From positions 1,116,001 through 1,180,000 of the forward strand of contig NZ_BAABIS010000001.1 in assembly GCF_039542905.1 (NCBI RefSeq): DNA of 64,000 nucleotides, given 5' to 3'. Under the pieces are notes generated by a model. The model did not search any database. It was given only the letters and a program-made list of their open reading frames with translations, and was not told where the DNA came from. Of this stretch, positions 37,025-45,719 are shown in pieces. The DNA is from Kitasatospora terrestris. GTDB lineage: Bacteria; Actinomycetota; Actinomycetes; Streptomycetales; Streptomycetaceae. Within the stretch, counting starts at the first letter, position 1. Each line of letters opens with the position of its first letter. The translations under genes were made by a program, and so were the position numbers.

Positions 37025-37765
37025 ATGGAATACTGCATCGCCTGTCGACGTCACCTCAACGGCGCGCTGTGCTGCCCCGGGTGCGGAACCTCCGCCGCGC
37101 CGGTCCACCCGACCGTGCCGGTCGACGCCGCCGTGTCCGGCCGTTTCGGCGAAGCGGGCTTCTTCCCCCAGAACGCGCCGATCGCGTACTCTCCCGCCTC
37201 CCCCGAGGAGGAGCCCCGGCCGGGCGATCCACTGCTGCCCGCGGGAGCGCCACAGCGCGGCCGCGGGAGCGTCCCGGCCCCCCGCCGCCGGAAGCCGAGG
37301 GGCCGGCAGCGCGTGGTCATGCTCTCGGTCGCGGGACTGGTGATCGGCGGTCTCGGCGCGATGGCGGTGACGGCCGCGGGCAGCTCGGAGGGCCCGTCGG
37401 CCCCGGTCGGCGCGACCGAAGCCGGACAGCCGCTCGTGGGCGCAGCGAGTGCCGGCAGTACCGCGACCGCGCCGGCGCGCGGCGCTTCCGGCTCGCCATC
37501 GGCCACCCAGCACAGCGGAAAGCCGCAGGCCTCCGCCTCCTCGGCAGCGGGGAGCCCGTCCGCGAGCGCCACCGCTCCGGCCACTGCCGCCGCTACCAGT
37601 CCCGGCGCCGGCTCGGGCGCGACGGCTACGGGTGGCGGTGCCTCGGCCACTTCGTCCGCGTCCGCACCACCGCCGTCTGCGACGCCGAACCCGGGCAGCC
37701 CCACGCCCACCCGCTCCAGCAGGCCCTCGCCGACCTGTACGCCGGTGCTCTTCTGGTGCTCCTGA
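37025..37765 (+). CDS. Zinc-ribbon, single-span membrane protein with C-terminal CTPVLFWC tail
   Basis: 246 residues from ATG 37025 behind GGAAAG. N-terminal zinc ribbon (CIAC at 4-7, CPGC near 17-20), a Pro-rich stretch, one membrane helix (VVMLSVAGLVIGGLGAMAVT), and a ~120-residue Ala/Ser/Thr/Pro-rich tail, presumably outside the cell, ending PSPTCTPVLFWCS. The two terminal cysteines could form a disulfide. The next gene has the same overall plan and the same tail motif. No family known to me; the tail motif may be a recognition or anchoring signal. Confidence 0.7.
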   Translation: MEYCIACRRHLNGALCCPGCGTSAAPVHPTVPVDAAVSGRFGEAGFFPQNAPIAYSPASPEEEPRPGDPLLPAGAPQRGRGSVPAPRRRKPRGRQRVVMLSVAGLVIGGLGAMAVTAAGSSEGPSAPVGATEAGQPLVGAASAGSTATAPARGASGSPSATQHSGKPQASASSAAGSPSASATAPATAAATSPGAGSGATATGGGASATSSASAPPPSATPNPGSPTPTRSSRPSPTCTPVLFWCS

Positions 37766-37945
37766 CGCCAGGCCCCTTACCAAAGGACACACGTGCGCCG
37801 TGCGATCTTTCCAGAAGTCTCACACGGGCCGCCTACTACCCCCACCGGTGTGCTCGTAGGCTTCGGGCGCACGCGCGTCTGCGGGTGAACCAGTCCGTCG
37901 CCGCGCAGCGCTTGCGGGGTGACACCAGCACGTACGGAAGATCGC

Positions 37946-38663
37946 ATGGACCACGACGCGGCCACCCCGGCCGACGGCCCGACCGACGGCCCGACCGACA
38001 GCCCGACCGGTGTCCCCGTCGGCGCCTCGAACCCCGCCCCGGCCGTCGAGGACACTCAGGAGATGCCTCCGGTCGAGCTGGACGGGGAGTCCGCGCCTCC
38101 GATCGTGGCCGGCCCGCTCCCCGCACCTGACACCGCCCCGACCGCGACGGCCGGGCCGACGCCTCCCCTTCCCCGGCCCGGGAGCAACGCCCTCGGGAAC
38201 GATGCCTCCGAGACGGCCGACGAGCAGCCGGGCGAGCCGGAGGCGGCGGTCGGCGGCCGGCGGGTGGCCTGGTGGCAGGCCGTGCTCGGGGCGGCGGCGG
38301 TCGTCCTGGCGGTAGGCGGGTTCACCGCGGTGGCGCTGCACTCCGGCGATTCCGGCGCCCCGGCGGCGCCGGCCACCTCCTCCCCGACCATCGCGTCTCC
38401 GACCGAAACTGTCCCGGACGCCCCGCCGGTGGCGTCGCCCACCGCCCGTCCGTCCGCGTCGCGCAGCACCGTCCCTTCGGCCGCCGCCACGAAGTCCGCC
38501 TCGGCCGGCCCCGCGGCCCGGCCGTCCAGCCACGCGCCCGCGGCCCCCCACCGGGGCCTCCGGCCATCCCGCCTCCCCGGTGGCACCCACGCCCGGCACC
38601 CCCACGCCCAGCGGCAGCGCGAGCCCCTCCTGCACCCCGTTCCTGTTCTGGTGCACGCCCTGA
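37946..38663 (+). pseudogene. Paralogue with CTPFLFWC tail, disrupted by a one-base frameshift
   Basis: Starts MDHDAATPADGPTDGP at ATG 37946, with a membrane helix (WWQAVLGAAAVVLAVGGFTA) and a Ser/Pro/Ala-rich outer region. At a run of six C (about 38536-38541) the original frame continues as RGLRPSRLPGG, while the +1 frame continues as TGASGHPASPVAPTPGTPTP and ends SPSCTPFLFWCTP with TGA at 38661-38663. That ending matches the tail of the preceding gene. So the gene has one extra C, or the sequence contains an error, or frames are switched. It lacks the zinc ribbon. Confidence 0.7.
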
Positions 38664-38715
38664 CCCCCGACCCGCTGACACACGGTCGACGGGAGACTCT
38701 CCTCCTGGCGGCGGA

Positions 38716-39255
38716 TCAGGTGCGGGCGGCGTCGGTCCTCGCCCGCGTCGTGCGGTGCCGACGGACCGCGTCGCGGTTGGCACACTTCTGCGAGCAGTAG
38801 CGCCGGCGTCCGGTGCGGGTGGTGTCGGCGAAGATCGTGGGGCACTCGGTGACGGCGCAGCGGCCGAGTCGGTGCATGCCGCGTCCCACCAGGTGGAACG
38901 CGGTGCCGACCGCGATCAGTGAGGACAGTACCGCGGCGAGGGGCAGGTGGTCGTCGCGGTAGTGGAGGTGCCAGCCGCCGTCCGCGTGGTCGGTCAGCCG
39001 GGGGTGGGAGGCCGTGACGGCCAGCAGGCGGTTGAGCCGTTCGGCCCGTTGGCGTTCGTCGGGCGCGTCGACCACCCCTTCCCAGGTGTCCAGCAGGGCA
39101 AGGGTGCGGTCCAAGTCGGCCTGGCACAGCGGTCCTTCGAGCACCAGTCCGGCGGCGTCGCACCGCTCCGCCAGTTCCTCGGGGGTGCCGGGGCGCCGGT
39201 TGGCCAGGTCCGCGGCGAGGTTCACGGCGCCATCGCCGTAAGGGTTGAGGTGCAT
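38716..39255 (-). CDS. CGNR zinc-finger (ABATE-domain) regulator
   Basis: 179 residues from ATG 39255. N-terminal ABATE-like helical domain (NLAADLANRRPGTPEELAER) and C-terminal CGNR zinc finger: LGRCAVTECPTIFADTTRTG followed by RRRYCSQKCANRDAVRRHR, where C-x4-C...C-x3-C-x-N-R is the family signature. Members are thought to be DNA-binding, stress-linked transcription regulators. It faces an MFS transporter gene with only 26 bp between the start codons, a standard regulator-target arrangement. Confidence 0.9.
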   Translation of the reverse strand: MHLNPYGDGAVNLAADLANRRPGTPEELAERCDAAGLVLEGPLCQADLDRTLALLDTWEGVVDAPDERQRAERLNRLLAVTASHPRLTDHADGGWHLHYRDDHLPLAAVLSSLIAVGTAFHLVGRGMHRLGRCAVTECPTIFADTTRTGRRRYCSQKCANRDAVRRHRTTRARTDAART

Positions 39256-39281
39256 AAGACCATTACATCAGGCTGGTCGGC
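39256..39281. promoter_or_regulatory. 26-bp divergent control region, probable leaderless starts
   Basis: Between the ATG of the CGNR gene and the ATG of the MFS gene there are only 26 bp and no Shine-Dalgarno for either. On the minus strand TAATGG sits 5 bp before the ATG and would act as a -10 box giving a leaderless message. GACCA and TGGTC (39259-39263 and 39275-39279) form short inverted arms that could be an operator. Confidence 0.4.
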
Positions 39282-40634
39282 ATGCGTCACCCCACCGACA
39301 CCCGGGCCTCCGCCCCGAGCGGCCGCCCCGTCCACTCCCCCGCCGTCCCCCGAACGGACCGTCAGCCCGTCGTGAGCCGGTACCGCTGGGTGGTCCTCGG
39401 CATCGCCACCTTCACCCAGATGGCCTCCTGCTTCTTCGTGCAGGGCATCGGAGCGATGGCCGTCATCCTGCAACGCTCACTGGACCTCAGCACCACCGAG
39501 CTCGGACTGCTCCTCTCGGCCTCCCAACTCGTCCCCCTGGTGGGCCTTCTGGCGGCCGGCGAACTGCTGGACCGGTACGACGAGCGCTGGGTGGTCGGCA
39601 TCGGCGCCGCCGTCGTCGCAGCAGGCCTGCTGCTCGGCAGCCTGGCCCAGGGGTACGCGTCGCTGCTGGTCGTCCTGCTGGTGGTGGGCGCCGGGTACAG
39701 CACCGCGCAGCCCGGCGGCAGCAAGTCGGTGGCTGCCTGGTTCGACCCCGGCCGGCGGGGGCTTGCCATGGGAGTGCGCCAAGCGGGGCTGCCACTGGGC
39801 GGCGCGATCGCCGCCGCCACCCTGCCGGCCGTGGCCGCGACGTACGGGTGGCGGGCGGCGCTGGTGACGGGCGGTCTGGTGGCGCTCCTGGGTGCCGCGC
39901 TCTTCACCACCCTCTACCGGCGTCCACCCCTCACGTCGATCGCCCGCCCGCTCCCGGGCACCGTCCCCGACGAGACACCGTCCGACCTCGCGGCGGGCAG
40001 CCCGTCACCTTCGCTGCGGGCCAGGCTGCGGATCCTGCGCGAGCCGTCGATGGTGAGGATCCTGCTGTCCGGGACGAGCATGGTCGCGGTGCACAGCGGC
40101 ATCGGCGTCCTGGGCGCGCTGTACCTGCACGACGTGACCCGGCTCGGACCCGCCCCCACCGCCGCGGTCCTGGTGGCGACCCAGGTGGCGGGGGCGGTCG
40201 GCCGGATCGGCCTGGCGGCGTGGAGCGACCGCAGCCGCGCCGGGCGCTACCGGCCCGTCCTGGTCAGCATGGCCGCGGCGGTGGCCGGCCTGGCGGCCCT
40301 GATGACGCCGGCGGGCCAGTACCCTCCGCTGGCGGCCTTCCTGTTCGTCTCGCTCGGCTTCTTCGGGATCGGCTGGTACGGCCCCTGGGTCGCCCACCTG
40401 GCGGAGTCGGCCCCGCCCGGCCGGACAGGCTTCGCGCTCGGCCTGGTCATGGCCGTCAACCAACTAGCCGTCATCCTGGTGCCGCCCGCCCTCGGGCTGC
40501 TCCGCGACACCACCCACAGCTTCACCCCCGCCTGGGCAGCCCTCTCCTGCGCCACCGCCGCCACCATCGCGCTCACCACCTGCGGCCGCCGGCGGACGAA
40601 CGGAGCTCCACGAGCGGTCCGGGACGTCCGGTGA
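39282..40634 (+). CDS. MFS transporter (NarK/CynX-like)
   Basis: 450 residues with twelve predicted membrane segments. Between segments 2 and 3 the MFS motif reads GELLDRYDERWVVG, and between 8 and 9 AAWSDRSRAGRYRPVLVS. GGSKSVAAWFDPGRRGLAMG is typical of the MFS family containing NarK, CynX and oxalate/formate-type transporters. A GTG at 39373 (VSRYRWVVLGIATFTQ) is an alternative start close to the first helix. Substrate unknown; probably controlled by the divergent CGNR protein and possibly exporting or importing a small compound it senses. Confidence 0.9.
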   Translation: MRHPTDTRASAPSGRPVHSPAVPRTDRQPVVSRYRWVVLGIATFTQMASCFFVQGIGAMAVILQRSLDLSTTELGLLLSASQLVPLVGLLAAGELLDRYDERWVVGIGAAVVAAGLLLGSLAQGYASLLVVLLVVGAGYSTAQPGGSKSVAAWFDPGRRGLAMGVRQAGLPLGGAIAAATLPAVAATYGWRAALVTGGLVALLGAALFTTLYRRPPLTSIARPLPGTVPDETPSDLAAGSPSPSLRARLRILREPSMVRILLSGTSMVAVHSGIGVLGALYLHDVTRLGPAPTAAVLVATQVAGAVGRIGLAAWSDRSRAGRYRPVLVSMAAAVAGLAALMTPAGQYPPLAAFLFVSLGFFGIGWYGPWVAHLAESAPPGRTGFALGLVMAVNQLAVILVPPALGLLRDTTHSFTPAWAALSCATAATIALTTCGRRRTNGAPRAVRDVR

Positions 40635-41111
40635 GACCGGTGTTCGCCGGGCATCGAAGCTGCAGGGGTCGGTCTGTCGACGTGGCCGATCCGCAGATCC
40701 GGCGGCACAAGTGCCGTGCCGTGAGCGGCTGCACACAGCCGTAGCCGTGGCCACGCACTGGCCGCGGATTCCGGCCTCGGCCCTCGGCCCCTGATGCACC
40801 CCGCCCATGGGCGGCCGGCCTTCCGCCGTCGGCGCGGCACCGGTGCCTCAGGCGGGCTGAACGGGCCCGGTCCGCCCCACGGGGGTCGACGACATTCGAT
40901 CCTGGCCCGTGGACGGCGTTCTCGCGGTGGCAGGTCGACGGGTGGACCGGGCGGTCGACGTACGAGGGCCGCCCACCGTTTCTCGTACGGCCGGCCCGCC
41001 AGCTCGTCGCCGCCGGTGGGCGGCCCGTCGAAGGCGGACGTGAACGAGTTCGCAGGTTCTCGGACACTCGCGGGCGGGAACTCGCAGGTCGCTTCCGGCT
41101 CGGCCCCGTGG
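40635..41111. other. Intergenic region, 477 bp, between convergent genes
   Basis: No intact gene, remnant or clear terminator was recognised between the MFS gene and the DUF6193 gene. Arg/Pro-rich open frames on both strands are compositional. Confidence 0.4.
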
Positions 41112-41786
41112 TCAGGAAGTCGGCTTCGGCAGGGCCGAGACGGCGAGCGCGACGGCTTCCTCGGGGGTAGCCGTGTGGATGGCGGTCCGGGTGCCCGGGT
41201 ACCGGACCACGTACGCGTCGATGCGGGGCTCGATCGAGCACCCGACGCGCTCGTACGGGTAGGTCGAGGTGGTCGAGAACCAGACGACGAAGTGGCTGGT
41301 GCCAGGAGTGAGCCGGCGGAGCTCCGGGTGGGCGTGGGCCGCCTCGAGGAGCGCCAGCTGGCGGACCTGGAGCGGGTGACGGGCCCTCGGGGGCCGGGCG
41401 GAGTCGAGCTTGTGCCACCAGGCCAGCTCGACCGGCCCGAACGGCTCACGCTCGTGGGCCGGGGCCCAGGGCTCGTAGTGGACGAACGGGGCGGCCTCCT
41501 TGGTACGGGAGAGGCTCGCGCCGCTCACCCAGGCGACGACGGCCGTGACCACGGCGGCGGGCTCGGCCGTCATCCCACTGGCGAGACTGGCGCCTTGGCG
41601 TCGGAACTGCACCCGGTGGACCCCGCGGTCCCGGTCCAGGGTGTGCACGATGACGCGCCCGCCGTCCTCGTCCCCGAACACCGCGCGGCGCTGTGTCCGA
41701 TCCGTCGGGGGAGGCAGCTGGAGGCCGCGCTCGGCTGCGGTGCGGGAGAGGGCGGCTGCGAGATCGGAGAGCGGGAGGTCGGTCAT
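41112..41786 (-). CDS. DUF6193-like protein
   Basis: 224 residues from ATG 41786, preceded by GAGGTGAG. Acidic/aromatic protein with VVTAVVAWVSGASLSRTKEA, ELAWWHKLDSARPPRARHPL, LLEAAHAHPELRRLTPGTSH, FVVWFSTTSTYPYERVGC and a C-terminal ATPEEAVALAVSALPKPTS. This order (variable N-terminus, W-x-x-G, AHAxPELRxLxPxxSH, FS-T-xYPY) is that of DUF6193 proteins, sometimes annotated as natural-product related in Streptomyces. Actual function unknown. Not in an operon. Confidence 0.7.
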   Translation of the reverse strand: MTDLPLSDLAAALSRTAAERGLQLPPPTDRTQRRAVFGDEDGGRVIVHTLDRDRGVHRVQFRRQGASLASGMTAEPAAVVTAVVAWVSGASLSRTKEAAPFVHYEPWAPAHEREPFGPVELAWWHKLDSARPPRARHPLQVRQLALLEAAHAHPELRRLTPGTSHFVVWFSTTSTYPYERVGCSIEPRIDAYVVRYPGTRTAIHTATPEEAVALAVSALPKPTS

Positions 41787-42026
41787 CTCACCTCGTTGGA
41801 GTCGAAGGGCGCGCGGGTGAAACCGGCTCGTCGCCCCGGGGTATTCCCGGGTAGCACCGGGTGATCGTTGCACCGGAGTTGCCGTATCCACGCCGAGCTG
41901 TCTGCCATTGCCCCCACACGCGTCGAGCGGTCGGACCGGGGCAGCATCTCCCACCCGACGCCCGGGAGGTCATGCCGGGGCATCGCGCCGAACGTGAGCC
42001 GGCGTCGCGTGGTCAGATGGCGACTT

Positions 42027-42180
42027 CTAGCGCAGGGCCACCCAGTACGAACTGGGCGAGCCGGTCCTCGACGCCATCGGGAGTTGGTCGGGCAGCACGG
42101 TCCGGCCGCTGCCGTACTGGCCGTAGCGCAGGGTTGCGTCGCTGGTCCCGGCGTCGATGGTGGAGACGCTGAGGAACGAG
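42027..42180 (-). pseudogene. C-terminal gene remnant, unidentified
   Basis: Reads FLSVSTIDAGTSDATLRYGQ then YGSGRTVLPDQLPMASRTGS and stops after SSYWVALR. Composition and codon use look like a real protein end, but no start or family is visible and the upstream sequence is unrelated. Confidence 0.3.
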
Positions 42181-42216
42181 CCCCGGCCGAAGGCAGATCG
42201 ACGCCACCGCTGGCGC

Positions 42217-42586
42217 ACGACGGACGTGAAGGAGCAGGTGAGGGGAACGGCGGACGTGGACGGACTGCGGTTCGTGGTGCCGGAGCGAACGATCAGCGCG
42301 GGCCCGTCGCCGACCCGGGAGATCAACGCGGGCGGCGGTCCGGGCATCGCGTACACCAGCGGGGACGAACCGCGCGGCGGCATCGTGGTCCGCGGCACCT
42401 TCCTGCCGGCCGACCCGACGCCCGGCGGCCTGATCGCGTCCCGGCGACCGGCGCGTACTGCCGCTCGACGGCGAGCAACTACAACCACGCGCTGCGCCCC
42501 CCGCGCTGGCGGTGCGCGAGGGCGCGGCCCGGGAGATCGTCCGCCGGGAGACGAAGGAGGATCTCCCGCGGCTGGAGGTCGGCTGA
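42217..42586 (+). pseudogene. Frameshifted gene remnant, unidentified
   Basis: One frame gives DVKEQVRGTADVDGLRFVVP and INAGGGPGIAYTSGDEPRGG, then GIVVRGTFLPADPTPGG. Near 42455 the protein-like reading moves to another frame, VLPLDGEQLQPRAAPPALAV, ending in REIVRRETKEDLPRLEVG and TGA at 42584-42586. No recognised family. Confidence 0.35.
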
Positions 42587-42594
42587 CGGGGACG

Positions 42595-43017
42595 TCACGG
42601 CTCCAGGGGGCCGCAGACCGGTGCGGGCGGATGGAAGCAGGCCGTGACGGTCTTGCCGTCGGGTGCCGGGTAGGTGTGCCAGTGGTCGGCCACCGCTTGG
42701 ACCAGGGCCAGGCCCCGGCCGCCCGTCTCCTCGGGTCCCGAGGGGCGCGGCCGCGGCAGGAGCGGACTGTGGTCGTGCACGCTCAGCAGCAGGCACCGGC
42801 CGTCCCAGACGAGTACCAGCTCCGCATCGCTGCGCGCGTGGACGTGCGCATTGGTCAGGAGTTCGGACACGGCGAGGACCACCGCGTCCGCCACGTCCGG
42901 TGCGGTCCGGTCCCATCCCAGCGCCGCCAGGTGGTCCCGCGCCCACGCCCGTCCCGCGCGCACGCCGCCTCCGACGGGGAAGCTGCGCGCCCAGCCCACC
43001 GCGCCCATCGCCGGCAT
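42595..43017 (-). CDS. RsbW/SpoIIAB-like ATP-binding regulatory protein (HATPase_c)
   Basis: 140 residues from ATG 43017, with GGAAGGAGCGGGG upstream. HATPase_c features of the anti-sigma kinase family: VLAVSELLTNAHVHA (N-box), LLLSVHDHSPLLP where the usual VxDxG is altered to VHDHS, and GGRGLALVQAVADHW (G box). N-terminal SFPVGGGVRAGRAWARDHLA resembles the first helix of these proteins. It likely binds ATP and partners with STAS proteins or sigma factors. The changed D-x-G motif may lower ATPase activity. Heads the stress-type island. Confidence 0.85.
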   Translation of the reverse strand: MPAMGAVGWARSFPVGGGVRAGRAWARDHLAALGWDRTAPDVADAVVLAVSELLTNAHVHARSDAELVLVWDGRCLLLSVHDHSPLLPRPRPSGPEETGGRGLALVQAVADHWHTYPAPDGKTVTACFHPPAPVCGPLEP

Positions 43018-43127
43018 TCCCCGCTCCTTCCGCAGTACTTTCCCGGTCGGATGTCGTCTGCCCTCCGGATCCGGCCGCATGCGGTGGCTCGACGATCGTC
43101 GGCGACCCGCACCGCCGATCATCGGCG

Positions 43128-43295
43128 TCAGCGGGTCGGTTTCCGGCCGCTCCGCCGCATCCTGGCCGCGCTGAGGAGCAGGGCAGCCAGAAAGACGACG
43201 ACTCCGATGACGAGCAGGTAGAACAGCCCGTGGGCGACTGCTCCTACCAGGCCCAGCACGATCGCCACGATGATCAGTAGCAGGATCCATGCCAT
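43128..43295 (-). CDS. Small hydrophobic membrane protein (55 aa)
   Basis: ATG 43295 with GGGAG seven bases upstream gives MAWILLLIIVAIVLGLVGAV, a second hydrophobic helix (LFYLLVIGVVVFLAALLL) and a basic tail RMRRSGRKPTR. The two-helix layout is the same as in the small hydrophobic proteins often found with Streptomyces stress genes. Role unknown, probably in the cytoplasmic membrane. Confidence 0.7.
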   Translation of the reverse strand: MAWILLLIIVAIVLGLVGAVAHGLFYLLVIGVVVFLAALLLSAARMRRSGRKPTR

Positions 43296-43312
43296 CGCTG
43301 CCACTCCCTTCG

Positions 43313-43327
43313 GAACTGCGGCAGTTC
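43313..43327. promoter_or_regulatory. Short inverted repeat upstream of the 55-aa gene
   Basis: GAACTG-CGG-CAGTTC, 17 bp before the start codon; it could be an operator or a 5'-leader hairpin. Confidence 0.35.
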
Positions 43328-43335
43328 TGCAGAGG

Positions 43336-43450
43336 TCAGGGGCGGGCGGGGCGGTGTTGCCGACCCGCGCCCTGTGCGTACGGCAGCCCGTAGCGGGCGA
43401 CCACGGCGGGCTCCGATTCGGCCGGCAGCACGCCGTCGACGTCGATGGCC
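43336..43450 (-). pseudogene. Possible PRC-barrel-protein remnant
   Basis: Minus-strand reading AIDVDGVLPAESEPAVVARY then GLPYAQGAG resembles the linker after a PRC-barrel (D-G-x-L-x-P-E-x-E...YYGLxY). Only about 36 residues survive before a stop at 43336. Weak evidence, supported by the stress-gene context. Confidence 0.25.
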
Positions 43451-43814
43451 GGGCGTGGGCGAGCGCCCCCGCCCGTCCGGCGCCGTGTCACCACCGGATT
43501 CACCGATGCGCCCCGCTCCTGCCCGAAGCGCCCACGCTTACACGTACGGGTCACACCCCTCCCCGTAGGCGGTCGCCGGCCGGTGCGTCCGATCCGCGGT
43601 GGCCCGCTCACCGACCCGGGGATGACAATGCCCCGGCCCAGGACGAATCAGCATCATGCGGCGCGGCGGCCGCGCCGACACGAGAAGCGAGCAGACCGGG
43701 CACACCTCCACCGAACCGCCCGGCCCGGTCTGCTGCCGCGGCCGAGGACCCAGCAGTGCTGCAGACAGCAGTGCGGGCCCGCACCCGCTTCATCAGCGGC
43801 AGGAGGCCGCAGCC
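43451..43814. other. Intergenic debris, about 360 bp
   Basis: No gene or site recognised between the two stress-gene remnants. Confidence 0.35.
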
Positions 43815-44079
43815 GTCCGCGGTACCCGCCGGTTTCGGCGCCGCGCTCCTCGATGAAGCTCTTGAAGCGCTTGAGGTCGCCCTGAGCTGGTGGTCGAGCG
43901 CGCCGATCTGCTTCCCGTCGCCGATCCGGATGATCTCCTCGACGCCGTCCATGACGTTCGGGAACTCCTCGAACTGCGTCCACTGGTTGTAGGCGGTGCC
44001 GACCGGCACGTCCACGTCGATCGGCTCCTGCACCTCGCTCGTCGCGACGTCCTTCGGTACCCGATCCGGCGTGGGCGTG
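43815..44079 (-). pseudogene. SRPBCC (cyclase/dehydrase-like) gene with internal deletion
   Basis: The minus strand begins VATSEVQEPIDVDVPVGTAY, NQWTQFEEFPNVMDGVEEII, RIGDGKQ, the usual N-terminus of SRPBCC proteins of the polyketide-cyclase/coenzyme Q-binding type. It then jumps, in another frame, to GDLKRFKSFIEERGAETGGY and RGRL, the usual C-terminus of the same family. About 80-100 central residues are missing, so one deletion removed the core and shifted the frame. Confidence 0.75.
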
Positions 44080-44087
44080 CTCGACGT

Positions 44088-44561
44088 TCACTTCTGCGCG
44101 CTGGGAACCTTCAGCGGGTCACGGGTGGCGGTCTGCTTGGCCTGCTCCAGCCGTTCGCCGATTTCCAGGAGCCGGTTGCGGCCCATGGCCTTGCGGACCT
44201 CGGGGAACCAGTCCTTCTCCTCCTCCTCGACGTGGTGGCGCACGTTCTCCATCAGGACGGTCATCTTCGCGTCGAACCGCTCGTCCTCGGGGTCCATGCC
44301 GGCCAGTTCCGAGAGCATCCACACCACCACGTGGTGCTCCTCGACACTCTCCAGGACATGGTCCTCGGTGTCGGGCGCGGCCTCCCGGGCGGCGGGATAG
44401 AACACCTCCTCCTCGATGACGGCGTGGACGGTCAGCTCCTCGATCACCCGTTCCACGATCCGGCGCTTCTCGCCGTACGCCTCGTCACCGGCCTTCTCGA
44501 ACTCCTTGAAGAGCTTCTCCACCGTCTTGTGGTCTTCCCTGAGCAGCACGATCGCGTCCAC
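44088..44561 (-). CDS. Hemerythrin-domain protein
   Basis: 157 residues from GTG 44561 with AGGAGAGGAA upstream. Single HHE domain: AIVLLREDHKTVEKLFKEFE, VHAVIEEEVFYPAAREAAPD, VEEHHVVVWMLSELAGMD and NVRHHVEEEEKDWFPEVR supply the His/Glu ligands of a diiron site. Acidic and cytoplasmic. Such proteins are typical of Streptomyces general-stress regions. It differs from the longer hemerythrin at 35640. Confidence 0.9.
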   Translation of the reverse strand: MDAIVLLREDHKTVEKLFKEFEKAGDEAYGEKRRIVERVIEELTVHAVIEEEVFYPAAREAAPDTEDHVLESVEEHHVVVWMLSELAGMDPEDERFDAKMTVLMENVRHHVEEEEKDWFPEVRKAMGRNRLLEIGERLEQAKQTATRDPLKVPSAQK

Positions 44562-44738
44562 GCGCAGTTCCTCTCCTGGAGCGGGCTTTCGCTGACGCCT
44601 ACCCACGCAACCAGGTCGCAGACAGGAACGCCCGGCCAACCACCCACCTGCCCCACCCCGCGTGCCGTTGCGCGGCCGAGGGACGAAACTCGGCCACGTA
44701 CCTCGCCCCCCAGACCTGCGTGAAGGAGACCGCTCGCC

Positions 44739-45635
44739 GTGATGAGCGATCAGCACACCCCCCGCGACCCCACCGAGCAGCACCCGACGCCTCCGTTCCC
44801 CGAGCAGTCCCAGGCCCACCCGGGCAGCGGCGCCGCCATGGAGCCCGAACCGGACCACGGCGAAGCGACGTACCGGGGAACCGGCCGCCTGAACGGACGG
44901 GTCGCGCTGATCACCGGCGGCGACTCCGGCATCGGCCGGGCCGTCGCCCTCGCCTTCGCCCGCGAGGGCGCCGACGTCGCCTTCTGCCACCTCCCGGAAG
45001 AAGCCGCCGACGCCGACGCCACGGCCGCGCTCGTCGAGGACGCCGGCCGGCGGGCACTGCCGATCGCCGGCGACCTCCGCGACGAGGAGTTCTGCGAGCG
45101 GCTGGTCGCGCGCTGCGTCGACGAACTCGGCGGCCTGCACGTGCTGGTCAACAACGCGGCCTACCAGATGTCCCAGCCCGACGGCCTCGCCGCGATCGGC
45201 ACCGAGCAGTTCGACCGCGTCATGCGCACCAACCTCTACGGCATGTTCTGGACCACCCGCGCCGCCCTGCCCCACCTCCGGGCGGGCGCCTGCATCATCA
45301 ACACCGCCTCCGTGCAGGCCTACAAGCCCAGCCCGCACCTGCTCGACTACGCCATGACCAAGGCCGCCATCGTCGCCTTCACCCAGGGCCTGGCGATGCA
45401 GCTCGCCCCCGACGGCATCCGCGTCAACGCCGTCGCCCCCGGCCCGGTCTGGACGCCGCTGATCCCGGCCACCATGGACGAGGAGAAGGTCGCCCACTTC
45501 GGCGAGCAGTCCCCGCTCGGCCGGGCCGCGCAGCCCGCCGAAATGGCCCCGGCCTACGTCTTCCTCGCCTCCCAGGAGTCCTCCTACATCACCGCCGAGA
45601 TCGTCAACGCCACCGGCGGCACCCCCCTGCCCTGA
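44739..45635 (+). CDS. SDR-family oxidoreductase (YghA/general-stress type)
   Basis: 298 residues from GTG 44739 with AAGGAG upstream. A ~50-residue Pro/Gln/His-rich N-terminal extension precedes the Rossmann domain: TGGDSGIG at 59-66, LVNNAAYQMSQ, Ser of the triad in INTASVQAY, and the catalytic DYAMTKAA (Y-x-x-x-K). NAVAPGPVWTPLIPA is typical of the classical SDR subgroup containing YghA and GSP39. NAD(P)(H)-dependent alcohol/aldehyde or ketone reduction is expected; substrate unknown. Followed in the same orientation by a 54-aa gene. Confidence 0.93.
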   Translation: MMSDQHTPRDPTEQHPTPPFPEQSQAHPGSGAAMEPEPDHGEATYRGTGRLNGRVALITGGDSGIGRAVALAFAREGADVAFCHLPEEAADADATAALVEDAGRRALPIAGDLRDEEFCERLVARCVDELGGLHVLVNNAAYQMSQPDGLAAIGTEQFDRVMRTNLYGMFWTTRAALPHLRAGACIINTASVQAYKPSPHLLDYAMTKAAIVAFTQGLAMQLAPDGIRVNAVAPGPVWTPLIPATMDEEKVAHFGEQSPLGRAAQPAEMAPAYVFLASQESSYITAEIVNATGGTPLP

Positions 45636-45719
45636 CCACCTTCGCCACGGCAGCCGAAAACCACCCTCCCGACGCCGAGTCAGGCTGCGTCGACAGAACG
45701 AGAAGGGATCCACAAACCC

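Larger units (their letters stand above)
41787..42594. other. 808-bp region containing two oppositely oriented remnants
   Basis: Apart from the remnants listed at 42027-42180 (minus) and 42217-42586 (plus), nothing is recognisable. The two face away from each other, suggesting a rearrangement junction near 42200. Confidence 0.4.
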
